This document shows positions 21,945 through 35,300 of a stretch of DNA of 64,000 bases, one piece after another. The notes beneath the pieces were generated by a model. That model did not search any database. It saw only the letters and a program-made list of their open reading frames with translations, and had not been told where the DNA came from. The stretch is from Helianthus annuus. Taxonomy: Eukaryota; Streptophyta; Magnoliopsida; Asterales; Asteraceae. Positions within the stretch are counted from its first letter, which is position 1; the number at the start of each line of letters is the position of its first letter. The stretch lies in contig NC_035433.2 of assembly GCF_002127325.2 (NCBI RefSeq), forward strand, positions 85,956,549 through 86,020,548, in the 5' to 3' direction. A program made the position numbers and the translations under genes.

Positions 21945-22070
21945 ACTTATAACTTATTTTGGGTTTTCATTATTATGTTTTCGCTACTCAAACAATGTTT
22001 GGTTTGAACATCAATCGTATTGGGTTTTATGAATTATTTTAACTACTATACTTTATGTTTGATATGATGG
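21945..22070 (+). other. AT-rich filler replacing protease and the start of RT
   Basis: About 110 bp without resemblance to gag or pol lies between the gag stop and the middle of RT. Protease and roughly the first half of RT, present in the related element at 48000-49010, are absent. This looks like a deletion with filler DNA. Confidence 0.6.
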
Positions 22071-24145
22071 ATGGTTTGATATTTTTGAACGCACCTGCCG
22101 TATTTATGAACCTTGTGAACAGGGTGTGCAAACCCTATCTTGACAAGTTCGTCATTGTCTTCATCGACGACATCCTGATCTACTCCAAGAGTCAGGAGGA
22201 ACACGAGCAGCATCTACGCCTTATTTTGGAGCTTCTTCGAAAGGAACAGCTGTACGCCAAGTTTTCGAAATGTGACTTCCGGCTTCGTGAAGTCCACTTC
22301 TTAGGCCACGTAGTGAACAAGGATGGGGTCCATGTCGATCCATCCAAGGTAGATTCGATCAGAAACTGGCCTGCACCACGTACAACAACGGAAATACGCC
22401 AGTTCTTGGGTTTGGCGGGTTACTACAGGCGGTTTATTAAAGACCTTTCAAAGATTGCTCAGCCGCTTACGCTACTGACGCAGAAGGGTGTCACCTATCA
22501 TTGGGGAGAGCCCCAGGAGACTGCTTTTCAGCACCTGAAGGATAGGCTTTGCAGCGTACCTATTCTCTCTTTGCCAGAGGGCACAGACGATTTCGTAGTA
22601 TATTGTGACGCATCCATCCAAGGTCTTGGATGTGTGTTAATGCATCGCGACAAGGTCATTGCTTACGCTCCGCGCCAACTTAAGATTCATGAACGGAACT
22701 ACACGACGCACGATTTAGAGCTGAGAGCTGCAGTTTTCGCGCTTAAGATATGGCGACACTACCTGTACGGTACCAGGTGCACGATTTACACCGATCACAG
22801 GAGTCTCGAGCATATTCTTAAGCAGAAGGATTCGAACATGCATCAACGACGATGGGTTGAACTACTGAACGATTATGAATGCGCTATCAAGTACCATCCA
22901 GGCTAGGCCAATGTTGTGGCTGACGCCCTCAGTCGGAAAGACACTTTACCTCGGCGCGTGCGAGCGCTACAGCTTACGATTCAGCCTAGCCTTCCAGCAC
23001 AAATACGAAATGCTCAGGTAGAAGCATTGCAACCCGAAAACGTCAAAGCTGAAGCCATACGTGGCTCACGACAAGCGATTAGAACAGAAGGCAGACGGCG
23101 CTTACTACGTAACTGGACGCATTTGGGTACCATTCTTTGGCAACTTGCGAGAACTTGTAATGGAAGAGGCACATAAATCACGTTACTCTGTACATCCGTG
23201 ATCAGATAAGATATACCACGACCTGAAAACTACCTACTGGTGGCCCAGCATGAAGGCTCATATAGCAACCTACGTCAGCAAATGTTTGACTTGTGCTAAA
23301 GTCAAAGCAGAACATCAAAAGCCCTCGGGTCTACTGCAGCAACCAGAGATACCCACATGGAAGTGGGAACGGATCGCTATGGATTTCGTGACAGGACTAC
23401 CAAGAACTCAGGCTGGGAATGACACTATTTGAGTGATTGTTGATCGCCTCACGAAATCAGCACACTTCCTAGCAATCAAGGAAACAGACAAATTTTTCTC
23501 AGCTGGCAGCAGTGTACGAGGCATCAGAAAGCATTGTGCAGATCCAAAACCGTATGGCCGCAGCTCGTGATCGTCAGAAAAACTACGCTGACAAGCGTAG
23601 TAAACCACTGGAATTTGAAGTTAATGACCGCGTTATGTTAAAGGTTTCACCCTGGAAGGGTGTGGTGCGTTTTGGGAAAACGTGGCAAACTAAACCCTCG
23701 CTATGTAGGACCATTCAAAATTCTGGAACGAATTGGAAAGGTGGCCTATAAGTTGGAATTACCTGCTGAGTTGGGTAATGTCCATGATGTATTTCACGTA
23801 TCGCAGCTAAAGAAGTGTTTGGTTGATGAAACACTAGTAGTACCATTTCAAGAGCTGAAAATAGACGACAAATTGCAGTTTGTCGAAGAACCAATTGAAA
23901 TTATGGATTGGGAAGTTAAAGTTCGTAAACACAGCCGCATACCGATTGTGAGAGTTCGTTGGAACTCAAGACGTGCTCCAGAGTTCACGTGGGAACGCGA
24001 GGATCAGATGAAACTTAAGTATCCACATTTGTTCCCCACAGATCCGGCAGAACCTAGCAAACTTAATGTTGATGCAACTAGTGAATTTCGGGACGAAATT
24101 CCCATTCAAGTGGGGGATGATGTGACACCCCAGGAAAACCAGTGA
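22055..24145 (+). pseudogene. Tekay pol remnant: half RT, RNase H, broken integrase, chromodomain-like tail
   Basis: 22088-22906 holds the second half of RT (catalytic motif [12 protein letters not shown], then [12 protein letters not shown]) and RNase H ([25 protein letters not shown]). An in-frame TAG at 22904-22906 precedes [12 protein letters not shown]. Integrase follows in shifting frames: the zinc-binding part ([11 protein letters not shown], 23289-23320), stops near 23201 and 23430, the first catalytic Asp region (MDFVTGLP), then a deletion that removes the other two acidic residues. From 23540 the C-terminal part resumes ([22 protein letters not shown]) and ends with a chromodomain-like tail at 23900-24040. 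Inactive. Confidence 0.85.
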
Positions 24146-24225
24146 GTGAACGATATAACTTACTTAGCTCCCTCAGTGAGTGCGTACCAAATTTCGGGAC
24201 GAAATTTCCTTTTAGTTGGGGATAC
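24083..24225 (+). other. duplicated hairpin and polypurine-tract region
   Basis: GAATTTCGGGACGAAATTC (24083-24101) followed by AAGTGGGGGATGATGTGACA, and again AAATTTCGGGACGAAATTT (24189-24207) followed by AGTTGGGGATAC and the LTR start. The 3' priming region is present twice in about 110 bp. Confidence 0.75.
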
Positions 24226-26630
24226 TGTGACAACTCGTAATCCGAACCTACCTTGTATAACGTTACGTATTTATGTGATGCTTTGATTTAATGGTATGTA
24301 TGTTAAATGTTACGTTTTATTATGTGATAAGTGCTATGAGATTGTAGTGTGTTAAGCATACGTGTAACACATGTGGATTGTACAACGTTTAACCGAATCG
24401 CACAACACACAACCCAATTGCACAAGCCCGAGGTTGGGCCGTATGGCTTGTAATCGGACTATAGGGCAGCCCATGTTAGGGTTCGGCCCACCCTCACACG
24501 CATAACACTTAGAGTGTGTAACCATCTTTTATTCTTATCAAAACACCAACACACACAAGCTACAAACCCTAGCTCGTCCCTCTCTCCCTTTCACGAACTT
24601 GAAGGCAGCCGCACATCATTGGAATTCATAGTGTGCCGGATCAATTCCTGTTTCCATTTTATTCGGTTAGTATGTTAACTATTGTTTGATGATTTTATGA
24701 TGTGTGCTTCATATGCTTGTTATGATTGATTGAATAATATGTGATTAGACATAGATGAATGTAACTGATTATATATGCGTTTGATGTTTGAAATCCGAAG
24801 AGTTGATGATAGCGTTCATACAATCGGCCTTCACATATGTGCGATAGATATTGTTCATATGAATCGGATTGTTCATGTTGTAATCGGCTGGTATGTATGT
24901 TTTGGAAAATACTTATGTTAATCGGATTGTTATGCCATGGATTCGAGTATTAGTCTTGATCAGTTATGAACTTGTTGTGTTTTAAAGTTAATCCGATTGA
25001 ATGATTATAGGATGTGTTCTTGAAACATGATTAGGGTTCATATGGCTTAGGTGATAAAAACTATGATTTGATCGATTATGATTAGAGGTAGAAACCGTTG
25101 CTGTTGTTGATTGATTTGGTGTAATATGGAAACTACTAAATGGATTGTAACTAACTAGCATGATTTCCGGAATGATAAGACCGATCGCACAAGGCCTCCT
25201 ATCACACAAATGGCCCAATCGCACAAGATCAGATCATTCAAGATCTGATCCAAACGTACAAGCTACTCGCACAAGCCGGACACACAAAGTTAATCGCACA
25301 AGATGATTTCTATCGCACAAGTCCCTTGGATCGCACATGCTCTATTGGGCCGCACTAGTAATTCTGTTTTGGTTGTTTGTTGGGCTGAGATCCGTATGTG
25401 AACTCTTAACTGTTGGGCCGGGTGAGAAATCTTGAGCTGGGTAATAAAGCGGATCGCACAAGGTGTAATTAGTCGGATTGGGCCGGACAAGCCCAAGTCA
25501 CATCGCACAACCCACCCAGCCGCACAAGATTGTTATTCGTTCATTCGTTATTGGGCCGATGTGTTAATTGAACTTGTTATTGTTATTTGGGCCGAAGTAT
25601 AGGGATCGCACAACATGTTGTGGATCGCACAAGGTTGTGCTGATCGCACAACATGTTGGGCCGATGACCAGTGGGCTTATCTAATCGCACATTGTTGATT
25701 GCTAAAGCGTTGCCATGACCTATAAGTGTTTGTAACGTGTTAACTTTGTGTGAAACATACGTGCTTTACCTGAACCAAACCTGACTTATATGATAATCCT
25801 GTTAGGACGTGATTGACTACTTTTAATTCAAGTAACTTTTGGTATAATCTGCCGAGCAAACCAAGGTGAGTTCATTGCATTTTCTCAAGCATGCGTCCCG
25901 GTGGTTTGGGACAACTGGTAAACATTTGGAAGGGAAACATTGGGTAAACAACTTAATCGGTTTTGGTTATTGCCTGGAGGGCAATGGGGGTAATTAGTTG
26001 ATAGCGCTGTTAGGTGGGAAACCTCACACCGGGCCGTAAGGACGGGGGTGAACTAATTATCTGGGTTTCACTATGGTTGTTTAGAGGCACACTCCTCGGT
26101 TACGTAAGGGCGGTTCCCCTAGGGTAACTAACTGAACAACATAGTGGGTTGCTAAGAGGCACACTCCTCGGTTACGTAAGGGCGTAGTCCCTAGGGTAAC
26201 TAACTTGAGCAACATCGTAACGCAACATTGAATCGCATTAACATATACCTGGTAACACAACATGTAAGCAACACTTTGAACTCACCAGCGTAGTCTGACA
26301 CACTTGTTTGCATGCTTGTAGGTCATTAATGTTTGGAACATGGACTTGCTATCTGGGAGTGCTGGAGTGGTCACGAATCGAGACTCTTGGATGACTTATA
26401 AACGATGCATTGATTTTGATTATTATCATGAAACTATTACTAAACGATTTAATACATGCTTCCGCTACACAACATTTTGGGAATTGATATCATGTTGACA
26501 TTTTATTTCAGTAATCAATGACATGTTTTATTTAAGTGTTTAGCATTGGTTCAATGTGATTGGTGGCTCGAACTCTGATGCGTAACACGCCTCGCGGGGT
26601 TTCCGCAGGTGAAATTTTGGGGGTGTTACA
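24226..26630 (+). repeat. 3' LTR, 2405 bp
   Basis: Near-identical to 17687-20090, ending GGGGGTGTTACA, followed by TTTGT (26631-26635), the target duplication. Confidence 0.92.
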
Positions 26631-26635
26631 TTTGT

Positions 26636-27511
26636 GAGGTGGGAGCAGTGGGTGGTTATTTGATCGGGTTGGTTTGTGGAAGTGATGAAGGTGGAATGTA
26701 TGGAGCAGATGATATAGGAATTGGTGCTGGTATTTCATTTTCTTCTTCATGCACTATGAACTTTCTTTTTCTAGTATAAACAGATTTTGGAGGAGGAGGA
26801 GTTTTAGATGGAGAATGTGCTTTGGGTGAAAAGGTTGTTTGTGAAGGGAATCTTTGTGGTGTTGGTGGTTTTGTTGATGGTGGAGGATCAAAGTGAGTGG
26901 AATCAGTGGAGTGACTAACAACTGTTGAAACCACTGGTGTCTTAACAGCTATTGTCTTAACATCTGATGATGCTTTTGGTGCATCAACATCTGTTACCAT
27001 GGAAGATGGTGGTGGTGATGAGGTATTTGTTTTCTGCTTTCTGTGAGGTGGTTTTTGTCGTGAAGGATTAGGTTTGGATGTATCAGTATTTAACCTTTTA
27101 GAACCAAAAGTGGTTTTAGGTTTGGTAGCAGCAGTGGTTGGTTTTTGTGGTGGTGATTTAGGTTTAAGGAATGTATCAACTGGAGGTTTGTTGTGTTTGA
27201 ATGATTCTCTTCTAATTGAGATTCCAATGTTTTGCACTTCATTTTCTTTCTTTATCTTTTTCTCAACTTCCTGCCTCAACACATCTTTTCTACTTTCTTT
27301 TGTATCCTTTCTCTTCTGCTTTGCTTCAATCTCCTTATCTGTCTGTTTGTTAAGGGTATCATCAACTCCCTTTTTCTTACCAGTGTCAGATTTTCCAAAA
27401 GATTTTGCAGAAGTATTCTTGGCAGGATCTGGATTTTGTTTTGGTTGATTCCTTGATGTTGGTTTGCCAAAGTTTTTCATGGAATTCTTCTCCCTCTTTT
27501 TGGCATCATCT
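26636..27511 (-). pseudogene. Sirevirus env-like ORF, piece 2 (Pro/Lys-rich middle)
   Basis: The minus-strand frame from 27511 through MKNFGK (27480) to 26636 has a single stop at about 26656, just before it continues across the Tekay insertion into piece 3 (PTAPTSQ, then NIPLAVKYP). Composition is Lys/Glu-rich then Pro/Ser/Thr-rich (for example PPPSTKPPTPQRF), with the basic motif YTRKRKF, comparable to LFSRKRKPIS at 34916 in the other copy. It is bounded on the right by the 4.0-kb-LTR element at 27512. Function unknown. Confidence 0.75.
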
Positions 27512-29537
27512 TGTCACACCCCGATATTTCCATAAATTACCGGTGGGCCCGGTGGGGAGTATCGTGACGTATTTGATATCATCATGGTCAAACATACACA
27601 GAATAGCACAGCGGAAGTCTTGGAATATAAAATATTATTACAAACCCAAGTGTCTGAAAATATCAAAGTATTTATTATAAACGAGCCTGTAATATCAAAT
27701 CCACAGGTGGATCTTTACAGAATGTATAAAATGAAGTTTAGCAGACTTTAAGGCATCTTTAAGGATTTGCAAGACCCTCTATTTCGACACCGACCAACTC
27801 CCAGCCTATTACGAGTAGTACCTGCCACTTAGTCTTTTGAAAATACGTCAGTTTCACTGGTAAATACAATTAACTAACTCTTTTTGGAAAGAGTTTTTGA
27901 AAATTGATTTATGTGCACAAGGCACAAACCATTTATAACTTGGGACAATTATTTAAAATAATCTTGTATACAGTTTTATATGTTTGTCATACATATGGGG
28001 CCGGTTTGGAAGCCGGTCATGATTAACCGACTCACCACTTATAGAACCCACAAAGGAGTTATCCCCAACATGTGGGTTATTTTAGCATTTGCATCTGTCA
28101 GGTGTATGCCTACACCCCGTGCATAGGTCGTGGCCATTTTCAAATGAAATGAGCCGAGGATATCCAGGACACGGTTGTATTAACCGCCATTGCTTATGTT
28201 ATCAAACAAAACAGATTAAAACGGGTTATGCAATTTATTAATCACAATCCAATTAAATGATTTCATACCCGACCAAGTGGTATTATTATAATACCATATC
28301 CCAAGCCCGTATAAGGGAAAATAAGTTAAAAGTATTTACCTGAGCTAATACTTGATTCACAGCAAAATAACTCAATCGTACCCAATCTATCTATATGCAG
28401 GTAGCTTTTACTGGGTGCCTCTAGTCTGGAGTGATGATAATATATAACCAATTCAGAATGCTAACGGTCTTATTTAAGTCGTAGACTTAGACCGGCTAGC
28501 TTAAAGTATCTAAAATGGTACAATACGCTAGATTAAGCGATGACCGGAATAGAATGTAATTTAGACCCAACAAGTACGAAGACTTATATAATATGGGTAA
28601 ACTAAGTACATTCTGGATTTTGAAGTAAAAATGATAAGGTTAAACCCGTTTCGGCAAACTTACGTAAACTAGTTACATGAACCGATCCGAACGCGTAAAT
28701 GCATAACGGGCAACCAAATGAACCATATACAAGTCCCATATGTTATTATGCTTAAAATGTGTTAATGCATCAGTAGGATGTTAACATATACGCCCAAAAA
28801 GTACTTAAAACCAAATTAAGTCCCGTAGGGGCATTTTAGTCATTTAACCCTTTATAAAAGAGGTTTTATAGTAAACTGATATTCTGGTCCTAAGTAATCA
28901 GTAAAAATATTAATTTTATGTTGTTAAAACAGTAAGATATCATTCATATGTGTGGTTTACCCTTTATGGCCAAACTATGCCCCGAAAGGGTATTTTGGTC
29001 ATTTCACATATGCTTTTAAGGACATTTTTGGAAATCTGAGTTCATGGCTTATACCTACTGTAATAATATTGAAAATTTTCTAACAATTCAGTAGGTAACA
29101 AGTCTTAGGTGTTAAATATGGTTTTAAACCATACTATGCTCCTAATTAGCGTAAAAATTGCTAATTGACGATATTTGAGATATTTATGTGATTCTGAGAT
29201 TTTGGACAGCCTTGTATGTTTGAAATATTTTTATTTTTCATATCAAGTCAGTAGAAAAAGGTTTGGTATGCTAATCACATGTAAATCTCATTTTATTAGT
29301 TATAAGGGCATTATCGTCAATTAAGAAATTTATACAAGAACTTTATGATATGGTCAGTTTATAATCTGACCAAAAATTCCAAAAATCCCTAAAAATAATA
29401 TTTTAACAGTAGGTAATGAGTTTTGGGTCAGAATCCATGTTTAAACATGCCTTATGCTAGATAGCGTAATTTAATTAATAAAAATTTTCAATTTACGATA
29501 TCTTGCATAACTTTATTTTGAGACCAGAAACTGATGT
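27512..29537 (-). repeat. 3' LTR of the decayed Tekay element, outer part
   Basis: Matches 53757-55774. On the plus strand it starts TGTCACACCCCGATATTTCC. No gene. It is interrupted at 29537 by the Sirevirus derivative and resumes at 37127. Confidence 0.88.
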
Positions 29538-30345
29538 TGTTGGGATTGAACCCTACCAGAGGAACAGATAATGTAAAGCCAAAACCTGATCACATCAGTG
29601 GACTAACAATAAGCAGCAGCCTACACTTTGCTTTCCCCTTGACAGTGGTATTCTAACAGCTGATGGATCTTATGTACTGCTCACTACAACAACTGATGAA
29701 CCAAACACTGATGAAACTCTAAAGAACTGCTGAAGACAAACACTGTTGCTCTATCTACTGTTGTTTCCTAAGTACTGCTGAAAGACACAAGCACTGCCCA
29801 CTCAAAGACTGATCACCTTTGAAGAAAGCACTGAAGTTCAACATCTGTGCTAAGGCTACAACAGTGGAACGTGAAGCAGTTGTTATCTCTTGGTTTGTTT
29901 TGTACTAATAATCAGATGTTACATATCAGTAGTTTGTTTAGAACAGTGTTTATAGGTTGTTAGTTTGTTAGATGTCACTATCATGGTGACGTCAGCTAAG
30001 ATGCGTCAGTGGTTTGGTTTGCCTATAAATGGAGCAGTACCCTGTACTGTTACATTTGATTGACTGAGTGGATTCTTCTTCTTCAGTCCAATCCTTTCAT
30101 CTTGTGCAACCAACCTTGGGGTATCAGGCTGAGGGGGAGCTTAGTTCTGTAAACATGCTGTAATCATTTGCTTTGTATTTCAATCATTCAACTTAATGAA
30201 AAGCATTTGTTTATCAAACTATTTTCCTCTTTGATTGTGTTTACAAAGTTTGTATCCATTTCCGTTGCACTGTATATCATTTAATATATTCTGACTGTTC
30301 AATTTATACAAACAAACACAATCATGAGAGCCTCCGATCCTAACA
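29538..30345 (+). repeat. 5' LTR of the env-like-only Sirevirus
   Basis: Starts TGTTGGGATTG and ends GATCCTAACA. It carries a promoter-like pair: TGACGTCA at 29987-29994 and TATAAAT at 30024-30030. Confidence 0.92.
29987..30030 (+). promoter_or_regulatory. LTR promoter: TGACGTCA site and TATA box
   Basis: A perfect TGACGTCA palindrome, the type of site bound by plant bZIP/TGA factors, sits about 30 bp upstream of TATAAAT. The same arrangement is present in the 3' LTR (TGACGTCA at about 36768). Binding is inferred from the motif only. Confidence 0.6.
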
Positions 30346-30347
30346 AT

Positions 30348-30359
30348 TGGTATCAGAGC
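30348..30359 (+). other. primer binding site, initiator Met tRNA
   Basis: TGGTATCAGAGC, two bases after the 5' LTR. Confidence 0.9.
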
Positions 30360-32359
30360 TTGGAGAGTCAAATTCGATCTAACAATCAATTTGACATAAC
30401 AGTTCAGCTCACAATTCATTGATACTAAGGTTGGTCGTATTTCAGTTGAAAAACAGAGTAACGAGAAATCATGTTCAAAATGATGACTCAAAAGCTCTGA
30501 AAAACAACCAAGATGTCATAAGATTCACAAATCTCATACAACTGGTGATGTCATGCACAAATCACTATGGTGTGTTCATCTTCATTCAAAATTGATTTCA
30601 ACTGTTGTTATGAAATTTGTGATGTTTTTATATTTTACACTAAAGTATGCACCTCAGATCAACAAAACCTATGTTCATCTAAACACTAGTGTTCTGCTGA
30701 CATAGAAAGAGGGAAATAAAGCTTTAGTTAAAATTTCTTATGTGCTCAAAGGCAGGTTGAGAATCCTCAAAAGGACCAAATCAACTTTGTCAAAACACAT
30801 TAAGAAAATAAGGTGTCAAAACAGTCCTAATCATACGTAATGTGAGATCTGGTAATAAAACATGTACAAATGTGGCCAGATTTCTCAAAACATTACTTCA
30901 AAATGATTCTGGACTAAGCTTGTTCAAAATAAAATCTCCCAGTGAGTATTTCTGAACATGTGAATGGAAAGGGTAAAAAGGGAAAAAGGGAAATGAACAA
31001 ATCTCAAAGTGTGGTTATCTCAAAACTTTTGAAACCAAAGAAAAAGAGAATAAGCATAAAACACTTATGAGGTCAAAGTTTGGGTAAACAGTGGTCATCA
31101 TGCAACTGAGTGCTTTCATCAAATACAGGAATCGTTCAGGTATCTATGGCATCTCCAGTGATTGTCCTTAAAAGAAGAATTTACAATCGATTGACAAGAA
31201 AATGACCCCAAACAATGGTCAAAATAACTTGAGAATGATATGATCATGAACTTATTAAAAAGCTATCAGATCCTTTTGATAATTTTCAAAACATCCTTTA
31301 AATTTTTTTTAAGGTGTTTTTCTCAAATAAAACCGGATATATTATCTCTTTGTTCCTGGATAATATATTTTGTACTTTTACTCATTTTTTGATAGTAAAA
31401 GTTCATCTCTGGTCAGGATGCAATTTCCTTATTTTTGTGTGAAATTATTATCCTTAAATCTGATCAAAAGGAAATGGCACACATATCAAGGTTATGTTAA
31501 GCTCAAGTTTGGTTGTCACAGATCAAAAATTGATTGCAAATTGATTTTGAACTACTGAGATACTCATGTTCTAGTTCAAGTAATTAGACACAAAATGAGT
31601 AGTTTTAGTAGAAGAGTCTTCATCATCTGGGATGCTAAACCACTGTCTGGAATAATGGACATTTGGCAAAACCTTGAACAAAAATTTCTGTAGATAACTG
31701 CTGGCAATTTAATCTTGATAATATACATCTAAAATGTATTTTGTTAAGGATAGCAATTCTGGTGCTCAACAGATGCTAGATAAGATATTGTGCTTTCACA
31801 AGACAAAATCAATTCCTACATCTAACAATCTGTTGCACAAACACTGCTGCACAAACAGTTGCTAAAATTATTTGTCAAAAGTCAAAACATTGATGCACAA
31901 ACAGTTGTTACACAAATGATCCTCATTATTGTTTTCAACCACTGTTGTACCTTAAATGTTGTTGTGCCTCAACATCTGTTCTCTAAAGTATGTCCACTGC
32001 TTATAGTCAACCCCTGCTTTTTCAAAAACACTGATGTTCAAAATCATTGTTCTATCCATTGATACACCCACTGCTTCATTTCATTACCGTTGTAACTACT
32101 GATGCTTGATCCATCAGTGGTTGTCAAAACAACTGTCCTCCATTATTTACCATTCCATCAGGGGTTGGCACGTGGTCAGCTTTTAGCCGTCAGATCATTA
32201 TAACCGCTGCCACATCAGCATTCACTTTTTCCCCAAAATAAAACCCTGATTAAACCCAAACAGAGGCTCACACTGTCGAATTGAATTCCAAACATTCTTT
32301 TCACAAAGCAGTTTCCCTCTCAAAACTCCAAAAACCTTCTTCGATCTTCTTCATAAAAA
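30360..32359 (+). other. non-coding internal region in place of gag-pol
   Basis: About 2 kb, A-rich. I cannot recognise gag, protease, integrase or RT motifs in any frame; short open frames at 31370-31558 and 31859-32062 have none. From 31800 the sequence repeats CTGTTG/CACAAACAGTTG words before the env-like ORF. This is probably leader plus deletion remnants of gag-pol. Confidence 0.5.
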
Positions 32360-35300
32360 ATGACGAAACCAAAATCGAAGTCAAAATCAAAACCATCTTC
32401 TTCCTCCACCCCATCAGACGCCACTCAAATGGCCGCTAAAACTACGGAGATTTGCTACAAATCTCCTCACAACTATGTGGGTATACTCACAAAACCCACA
32501 ACTAACAACACCTTCGACTCCATCATTAACATCTTATCTGCATCAAAGTACGAAACTTTGATAACAGCAGACGCTCCCATTTATCTTCAAACCCAGAGAG
32601 AGTTCTGGAAAAATGCCACCCTTGAAAAACAAGGAGACATCATCACAGCCATCAACTCCTCGACACAGGGTTAGAAGGTTCAAATCTCTCCACAATCCAT
32701 TTCTGAAATCTTTAAACTCGATGATTTGAAAGGAAAAACCTCATTTTCTAAAGACGAGTTGAAAAAGGATTTCATAAACAGGGGCTATGCAGAACAACCT
32801 AAAAGGGATACCTTACAAAAAGGTTATTTTCCTTCTGCACCCAGATTTTTATTTCACACACTGTTAATGTGTGTTTCTAATAAAACAACGTCTTTTAATG
32901 AAATACCAACAAAAATTCAATGCCTGGGGTATGCAATTTTAAACAATAAAAACTTTAATTACTCCCAGGAAATATTTGATGATTTGGTCAAAAAACGTTG
33001 ATAATAAGGCATTTCTACTCTTTCCAATATTTTTAAGGTACTATTTTGAACAAAACTTTGTAGAGAAAGAAGCAGATTTGCCCAAACAAGGTGCCTCTTT
33101 TAAAATAAACTGCTTAACACCTGAAACATTCTCTAGAATGTTGGCACCAATAAAAACAAAAGCAGAGGTGCCTGAGCAGAATTTAGCAGATGAAACTGCT
33201 CCTTAGGTATCTGCTGCTGAGCCCACTGCTCCAGGTGATCAAAGCAGCACACCCACTGTTTTGAAACCCACACCTGCCACCACTAAAAAGACAAAGAAAA
33301 ATATCCAGAAAGCCCACCAAACCCAAAACAAAGGCATCTCTGGAAGATGAGATCCCAGAGTCAATGCCAGTGACAGCACAAAAGTCACCAATAACCACTG
33401 CTGCTACTTCCTCACAGCAGATGGAAGAAAGATCTCAACCCCAGCCTCAAACTCCTCTTGCATCCTCGGAAAAGGATCAGGTTGTAAGCACAGGGACCCC
33501 ACAATATGAAGCTCTGGACCCACTCGGATCCATCTTCCACAGTCCTGATCCCAAGGACATGTCTCTTTCAACTCCTTTACCCTCACCCCACATAATGCCA
33601 CCATCCACCATACCTTTGTTGCATGCAGCTGATGTTACTCAGACACAAACCAGTTCCTCTCAACCACCTATCACTGAGAGTATACTTCAACAGGTGACTG
33701 GGTCTGATGTTGACACTTCTGTTATCCCAGCAACAACTGAGGAGGTTACACTGCAGGAATTACAAGTAATTCCTGTCAATAGTTCAAGTGGAGCAGCCAC
33801 TACAAATGTTGAACCCACTGGTTTACATTTGGACAGTGGTTACATTCATAAGACTCCCTTGAAGGCAATTTCTTCAATAGCACCACTGAGAACCACCAGT
33901 GAAATTGTTTTAACCACTAGCAACATCAAAAGGTTATCAAGTGCTGAAGAAAGAAGTCCCCAGTACCAAGAACAAGGGGCATCAATGGCTGACTTTTGGG
34001 ACTCTGTTCCTAAGTCATTCATTGGTAAAACCACTGCTGGTGGGGATTCAGATGATCCTGTTAACTCAGGTGATGATTCAAGATATCAGGAATTGATGGG
34101 CAGGGTCGAAAACCTTGAAACCTTAGTTGTTGAAATAAAAGATATGGTGCAGCAGCTGTTAAAAGCTCAGAAAGCCCAATCAACTGCTCCTCCTGCTCAA
34201 GCATCTGCTCAACAAGTACCTGCTGCAAATGAGTTATGGAACCTATTTCAACCACTGCTGGAAAAACAAAAGCAGATGGAAGATCAGCAGCATGCCATAC
34301 GTGTTCAAAAGCTGACTAACATGGTGGAATCAAGATTCAAAGATACTCAGGCGGATATAAAAGCTATAAAGGCTCACATTCAAAGTGCCTCTGGAAAAGT
34401 TCCCTCCACTGTTCTCTTCATGAATGAACCCTTCTCAGATAATGCCAAAAAGGGGGAGAATATTAAGTGGAAGAAAAAGGGAATTGATGATGGGATATAT
34501 GTTGAGCCAGAAAGTAGCCAAACCAAAACTGCAGTATCAACACACACACCACATCACCGCACACCACCACAACTACTGTTCCACCACCATCTGTGTCTAA
34601 AGCACAAAAACCACCATCACCATCAAAAAAAACCAAACCTTCATCACCCCCTGCCAAAAAGCAAAAGACAACAGATATTACAACATCTGTTGTAATGGCA
34701 ACAGTGTTTGAAACACCAGTTGTTTCAACTACTGTTAGTCAGCCACTCATCACTACTCAAACAACTGCCATCATAACCCCTGCTCAAAAGCAGAAGACAT
34801 CTGCTGATACATCAGTAGTTGTAATGACAACAGCGGTTGAAGCACCAGTTGTTTCAACAGCTGTTAGTCAACCATCCACCACTGCTCTCACCTTTCCTAC
34901 ATCACAACCAAAGCTCTTCAGTAGAAAAAGAAAGCCAATCTCTGCCAATGAGGGTATACATGATCCTAATGCTGCACAATATCCACTGGAACTTGAAGCT
35001 ATCAAAAATGAGATGAGGCAATTCTATACAGAAGAAGATCCTTCAAAAAGAAGATTCTCCTCACTCATAGGCTACATGCCACCAGAGGATATGGATGATT
35101 ACCTCAAGATCAAGGCAAGGCAAGCTAAACTAAGAGCTAAAGTTGAGAGTGAAAGTGAAGGTCTAAGCGAAGAAGGCATTGCTAAAAGACTGGATTTCTT
35201 CCTCACTAAAGTAAAGCAGATAGAAGAGTTTGCACAAGAACTGAACAAAGAAAAGGCTGAACAACGAAGAAAGTTAAGAAAACAATACCTAGCCTACATC

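Larger units (their letters stand above)
17687..26630 (+). mobile_element. Tekay-type Ty3/gypsy element with 2.4-kb LTRs
   Basis: LTRs at 17687-20090 and 24226-26630 differ at about 15 positions (over 99% identical by eye), with TG...CA ends and a perfect duplication TTTGT (17682-17686 and 26631-26635). The primer site follows the 5' LTR. Gag is open, but protease, half of RT and the integrase core are deleted, so the copy cannot act alone. The C-terminal integrase tail with a chromodomain-like [10 protein letters not shown]...FTWERED segment places it in the Tekay (Del) chromovirus lineage. Confidence 0.92.
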
